From Gammaproteobacteria bacterium (GTDB lineage Bacteria; Pseudomonadota; Gammaproteobacteria; Steroidobacterales; Steroidobacteraceae): 64,000 nucleotides of DNA. Shown here piece by piece: positions 60,856 through 64,000 of the stretch. The position numbers and the translations under genes are program-made. How positions within the stretch are numbered: the stretch's first letter is position 1; each line of letters starts with the position of its first letter. The notes under the pieces are model-generated. The model was not told the DNA's origin, did no database searches, and worked only from the letters and a program-made list of their open reading frames with translations. Location: positions 1 through 64,000 of the forward strand of contig JAGWPU010000087.1 of the NCBI GenBank assembly GCA_028870355.1. Reading direction: 5' to 3'.

Positions 60856-61779
60856 ATGAATGAGTCAATGAACAACGATTCCCCGCGCTCGGGGCCTCCT
60901 TGGATTCAGCCGGCGATTCAACAGCAGATTCGCTGGCGAGAGAATGACGTCGTGATCTCGGTACCGGCGAAAAGCGGCACGACGTGGACGATGAATATCG
61001 TTCACCAATTGTTTACCGGCGGCACCACCGATTTCCGGGACATCTACGAAGAGGTTCCCTGGATCGAATTCCTCGGTCACCCGGCACAGACCCATCAGGA
61101 GGTGGTCGAACGGCTCGATGCGATGTCCCTGGCCCGTCGGCGCGCCTTCAAGACTCATTCGGCACCGCCAGCGGTGCCCTTTTTCGCAGCTGGTGCGAGC
61201 CCGCGGGTCAAATATATCGTCGTGTTTCGGAATCCCGAAGAGGCCTTGGTCTCGTTCCGACCCTTCATCGATCAACACACGGATGAATGGTTCGATCTCT
61301 GGCAAGTCCCCAGGGAAGCACTGTGTCGCACGGAATTTCGTTCGTTCTATTACGAGGTGATCGACGCCAAGCGGATGCAGAACAAGTTCTTCGGATTTCT
61401 GGACGCCTGGTGGCCGTTGCGTGCCGAACCGAACGTGCTGTTCTTGCACTATTCGGACATGAAGCACGAGCACGAAGCGACGGTGAGGACGATCGCGAAA
61501 TTCCTGGGGATCGACCTCACCACGGCCCAATGGGGGGCCATTCTGCAGTACACGTCCTTCCGATGGATGAAGGAACACGAGGAGAAGTTCGAGGCGCGAA
61601 CGACTGGAAAAGTGCCCATCCTCAGGACGGGCGCGATGATTCGCCGAGGGGAGACGGGAAGCGCCAGGACCGATGGAATGACCGATGAAATTGCGCAGCA
61701 CTTGCGCGAGGCGGCCGCGGAGATTTGTCGAGATCCCAGAGCCGTCGACTGGTATTACGGCGGAGGTCCCCTTCCGTGA
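60856..61779 (+). CDS. PAPS-dependent sulfotransferase (aryl/hydroxyl type)
   Basis: 307-residue cytosolic-type sulfotransferase. 5'-PSB loop VPAKSGTTWTMNIVHQL near residues 35-52 and the 3'-PB segment YIVVFRNPEEALVSF near 115-129, with the helical LHYSDMKHEHEATVRTIAKFLG and the closing REAAAEICRDPRAVDWYYGG. It is distinct from the TPR-type sulfotransferase at 16776. Acceptor unknown. Start ATG 60856 has a weak AAGG at about 10 bases; ATG in MNESMNNDS could also start at 60868. Confidence 0.88.
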   Translation: MNESMNNDSPRSGPPWIQPAIQQQIRWRENDVVISVPAKSGTTWTMNIVHQLFTGGTTDFRDIYEEVPWIEFLGHPAQTHQEVVERLDAMSLARRRAFKTHSAPPAVPFFAAGASPRVKYIVVFRNPEEALVSFRPFIDQHTDEWFDLWQVPREALCRTEFRSFYYEVIDAKRMQNKFFGFLDAWWPLRAEPNVLFLHYSDMKHEHEATVRTIAKFLGIDLTTAQWGAILQYTSFRWMKEHEEKFEARTTGKVPILRTGAMIRRGETGSARTDGMTDEIAQHLREAAAEICRDPRAVDWYYGGGPLP

Positions 61780-62038
61780 TTGCCGCGGCAAGCCGACTGG
61801 GTCCCGGATGCGCGCGAAAACCCGGCGAACCCGCTTAATAAGCGCAACGCGCGCCAGTCCAAGCCCACCGGTGAGCTCAATGCTCTACTCGGCGAAATGA
61901 TGGCCCACTGAGGACATCGAGAACCCGAAGTGCTCTCGCACGGGATCCGATCCGCCGATCCAGGGAAGCCGTCTTGGGTTTCAGCGAGCGGCACTCCAAA
62001 GGGCTTGCATACGCGCGTCCATTCCGGACAATGCGCGG

Positions 62039-63892
62039 ATGTCGCTGATTACTCTTCGCGAGGCGCAGATCGCCTTCGGCGAGCGGCCGCTCCTCGATGG
62101 CGCGCAGCTCGCCATTCTGGACGGCGAGCGGCTCGGGCTGATTGGCCGCAACGGCACGGGCAAGTCGACGTTGCTGGCGATCCTCGCAGGCCTTACGCCA
62201 CTCGACTCGGGCGAGCTTGCGCGACGCAATGGCTTGCGTCTCGTGCTCGTCGAGCAGGAGCCGCAGCTGCCCGGCGCTGACACCCTGCGTGACAGCCTGC
62301 GGCTGCGCGGCCGATCTTCCGTCACGTCGACCGAGATGCAGTCAGGGGTCGCGCCCGCCGACGAGCGAGAGCATTGGCGAATGGAGGCGCGCCTGGAGGA
62401 GTACCTCCATCGCTTCGATCTGGTAGGCACCGCGTCGCCGGAGACCTGCTCGGGCGGCGAGCGAAAGCGTGCCGCGCTGGCCCTGGCGCTGGCAATGCAG
62501 CCGGATCTGCTGTTGCTCGATGAGCCCACCAACCATCTGGACATCGAGGCCATCGAGCGCTTGGAGGAGTTGCTGCTGAAGGTCCCCGCCGCCGTCATCA
62601 TCAGCCACGATCGTGCATTCCTGGATCGGGTCACGACCCGCATCATCGAGCTCGATCGCGGGGTGCTGCGGTCGTATCCGGGGAGCTTTTCCGAGTACGA
62701 GCAGCGAAAGGACGAGGAAATCGCGGCCGAGGATGCCGCGCGGCGCCGCTTCGAGAAATTCTGGGCGCAGGAGGAAGTGTGGATTCGTAAGGGAGTCGAG
62801 GCACGACGCACCCGCAACGAGGGGCGTGTGCGCCGGCTTCAGCGGCTGCGGCAGGAGCGAGCGTCGCGGCGTGATCGAATCGGGAATCTGCGCCTCACGC
62901 TCAATTCGGGCGAACGCTCGGGCGACCTGGTAGCCGAACTCGATGGGGTGAGCAAGCGCTTCGACGGCCGTCCGATCGTCGATACCTTGTCGATTCGAAT
63001 CATGCGCGGGGACCGCATCGGGCTCATCGGAGCCAACGGCGCCGGCAAGTCGACCCTGATCCGGCTGATCCTGGGGGAACTCGTCCCGGATACCGGCACC
63101 GTACGACTCGGAGCCCGCCTCGCGATCGCGTACTTCGATCAGCTACGCGCCCAGCTCGATCCGGACGCCACGCTCGCCGAGGCCATCAGTCCGGGCTCGG
63201 ACTGGGTGCAGGTCGGCAACGAGCGCAGGCACATCGTGAGCTATCTCGGGGATTTCCTGTTCCCCGCCCAGCGCGCAAAAGCACCGATCCGGATGCTCTC
63301 CGGCGGAGAGCGCAACCGTCTGTTGCTTGCGCGGCTCTTCGCCAAGCCCGCGAACCTCATCGTGCTGGATGAGCCGACCAACGACCTGGACATCGAGTCG
63401 CTGGAACTGCTGGAGGAGCGGCTGCAGGATTACACAGGGACATTGCTGCTCGTGAGTCACGACCGGCGCTTCCTCGACAACGTCGTGACCCAGACGCTGG
63501 CCGCGGAGGGCAATGGGCAGTGGCGCGAGTATGTCGGCGGCTACAGCGATTATCTCGAGCAGCGGCCGAAGCCAGCGTCCGGTCGGACCGAGGCGGCTCG
63601 CCCACCGGCTGCGGTGAAGTCGATGTCCGAGCGCTCATCCGGCACCACGTCCTCCAAAGTGCGGCTGAGCTACAACGAGCAGCGCGAGCTCGCGGGGCTT
63701 CCGGAGGAGATCGAGGCGCTCGAGCGCGAGCAGACGGAGCTCATTGCGCGCATCAGTGCTCCCGATTATCACCGCCAGGGAGGCGAGGTGCTGCGCGATG
63801 ACCGACAGCGGCTGGATGCGCTCGAGGCGCAGCTCCAGCAGCGATTCGCACGTTGGGAATTCCTCGAGGAGAAGCGCTCCCGCTCGACTTAG
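62039..63892 (+). CDS. uup: ABC-F ATPase Uup
   Basis: 617-residue soluble protein with two ABC cassettes and no membrane part. Walker A GRNGTGKST and GANGAGKST; signature SGGERKRAALALALAMQ and LSGGERNRLLLARLFA; Walker B LLLDEPTNHLDIE and IVLDEPTNDLDIE. An inter-domain linker and a C-terminal coiled-coil-like tail (RLSYNEQRELAGLPEEIEALEREQTEL...RWEFLEEK) mark the Uup branch, linked to ribosome function and reduced transposon excision. ATG 62039. Shares its last bases with a convergent minus-strand frame. Confidence 0.93.
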   Translation: MSLITLREAQIAFGERPLLDGAQLAILDGERLGLIGRNGTGKSTLLAILAGLTPLDSGELARRNGLRLVLVEQEPQLPGADTLRDSLRLRGRSSVTSTEMQSGVAPADEREHWRMEARLEEYLHRFDLVGTASPETCSGGERKRAALALALAMQPDLLLLDEPTNHLDIEAIERLEELLLKVPAAVIISHDRAFLDRVTTRIIELDRGVLRSYPGSFSEYEQRKDEEIAAEDAARRRFEKFWAQEEVWIRKGVEARRTRNEGRVRRLQRLRQERASRRDRIGNLRLTLNSGERSGDLVAELDGVSKRFDGRPIVDTLSIRIMRGDRIGLIGANGAGKSTLIRLILGELVPDTGTVRLGARLAIAYFDQLRAQLDPDATLAEAISPGSDWVQVGNERRHIVSYLGDFLFPAQRAKAPIRMLSGGERNRLLLARLFAKPANLIVLDEPTNDLDIESLELLEERLQDYTGTLLLVSHDRRFLDNVVTQTLAAEGNGQWREYVGGYSDYLEQRPKPASGRTEAARPPAAVKSMSERSSGTTSSKVRLSYNEQRELAGLPEEIEALEREQTELIARISAPDYHRQGGEVLRDDRQRLDALEAQLQQRFARWEFLEEKRSRST

Positions 63893-64000
63893 AGCGATTG
63901 CGGAAGGCTGAACGGCGAGCGCGCGCTCGCGGACAGCGCGTCAAGGGGTCGCCCATTTTGGATGAAGTCCCCGTACGACGGCATGACCCCGCCACGATCC
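63889..64000 (-). CDS. C-terminal fragment of an unrecognised protein (runs off the window)
   Basis: The minus strand at the right edge is open for 36 residues (DRGGVMPSYGDFIQNGRP...RSPFSLPQSL) to a TAA that overlaps the uup stop by 3 bp. The mixed composition and the tight convergent stop make a true gene plausible, but the fragment is too short to name. A 16-bp palindrome GCGAGCGCGCGCTCGC lies inside it. Confidence 0.4.
   Translation of the reverse strand, partial: DRGGVMPSYGDFIQNGRPLDALSASARSPFSLPQSL

Overview
The window is about 64 kb of GC-rich bacterial chromosome (roughly 65-70% G+C by eye) packed with genes on both strands. TonB-dependent receptors, RND pumps, a NarGHJI nitrate reductase with NarX/NarL, TolC-type outer-membrane factors and Tol/Nar-style operon overlaps point to a Gram-negative proteobacterium. 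The TonB receptor plus TPR-sulfotransferase pairing and the denitrification accessory genes would fit a gammaproteobacterium of the Steroidobacter/Nevskiales/Rhodanobacter kind, but that placement is inference. I saw no rRNA, tRNA, CRISPR array, insertion sequence or prophage.

Layout. 1-1.7 kb: 3' part of a TonB-dependent receptor. 1.7-8.8 kb (minus): a CusCBA-type copper/silver RND efflux operon preceded by a small exported Cys/Met/His protein and followed at 4 bp by a ROK sugar kinase. 8.8-13.2 kb (minus): an aminotransferase, a DUF202 membrane protein and a three-gene operon made of a divergent NRAMP transporter, a 58-residue one-helix protein and a soluble PRC/MgtE-N/CBS protein; this looks like a Mg2+ rather than Mn2+/Fe2+ system. 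13.3-18.2 kb: SIMPL protein, a second TonB receptor, a TPR-sulfotransferase. 18.2-21.4 kb: an amidinohydrolase plus a carbamoyl-amino-acid hydrolase, divergent from a TetR regulator; together they could turn a guanidino compound into ureido compound and then amine.

21.4-43.4 kb is an anaerobic nitrogen-oxide island. It starts with a cysteine-poor Crp/Fnr regulator of the DNR type, then a heme-copper-oxidase-like membrane protein, DUF2249, DUF59, DUF6494 and hemerythrin proteins, a benzoate-CoA-ligase-like enzyme and a rubrerythrin-like protein. The minus-strand block narXL-narKGHJI runs on into an outer-membrane porin and a TDT/SLAC1-type channel. It is followed by DUF2249, DUF6306 and hemerythrin genes. 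Three TTGA-N6-TCAA sites lie upstream of the island's accessory genes; two sit exactly 31 bp from a plausible -10, so the DNR-like protein probably controls them.

42.4-51.4 kb: AraC regulator, methyltransferase, and a second RND efflux operon (BlaI repressor, M56 protease, lipoprotein adaptor, RND pump, TolC lipoprotein whose reading frame lacks its expected stop). 51.6-64 kb: orphan MASE1-PAS histidine kinase, DUF4337 protein, cation/proton antiporter, APS reductase, amino-acid permease, D-amino-acid dehydrogenase-like oxidase, PAPS-dependent sulfotransferase and the ABC-F protein Uup. The strongest leads are the NRAMP/MgtE-N operon, the DNR regulon with near-leaderless starts, the nar operon carrying its own porin and anion channel, and the guanidino-degradation cassette.
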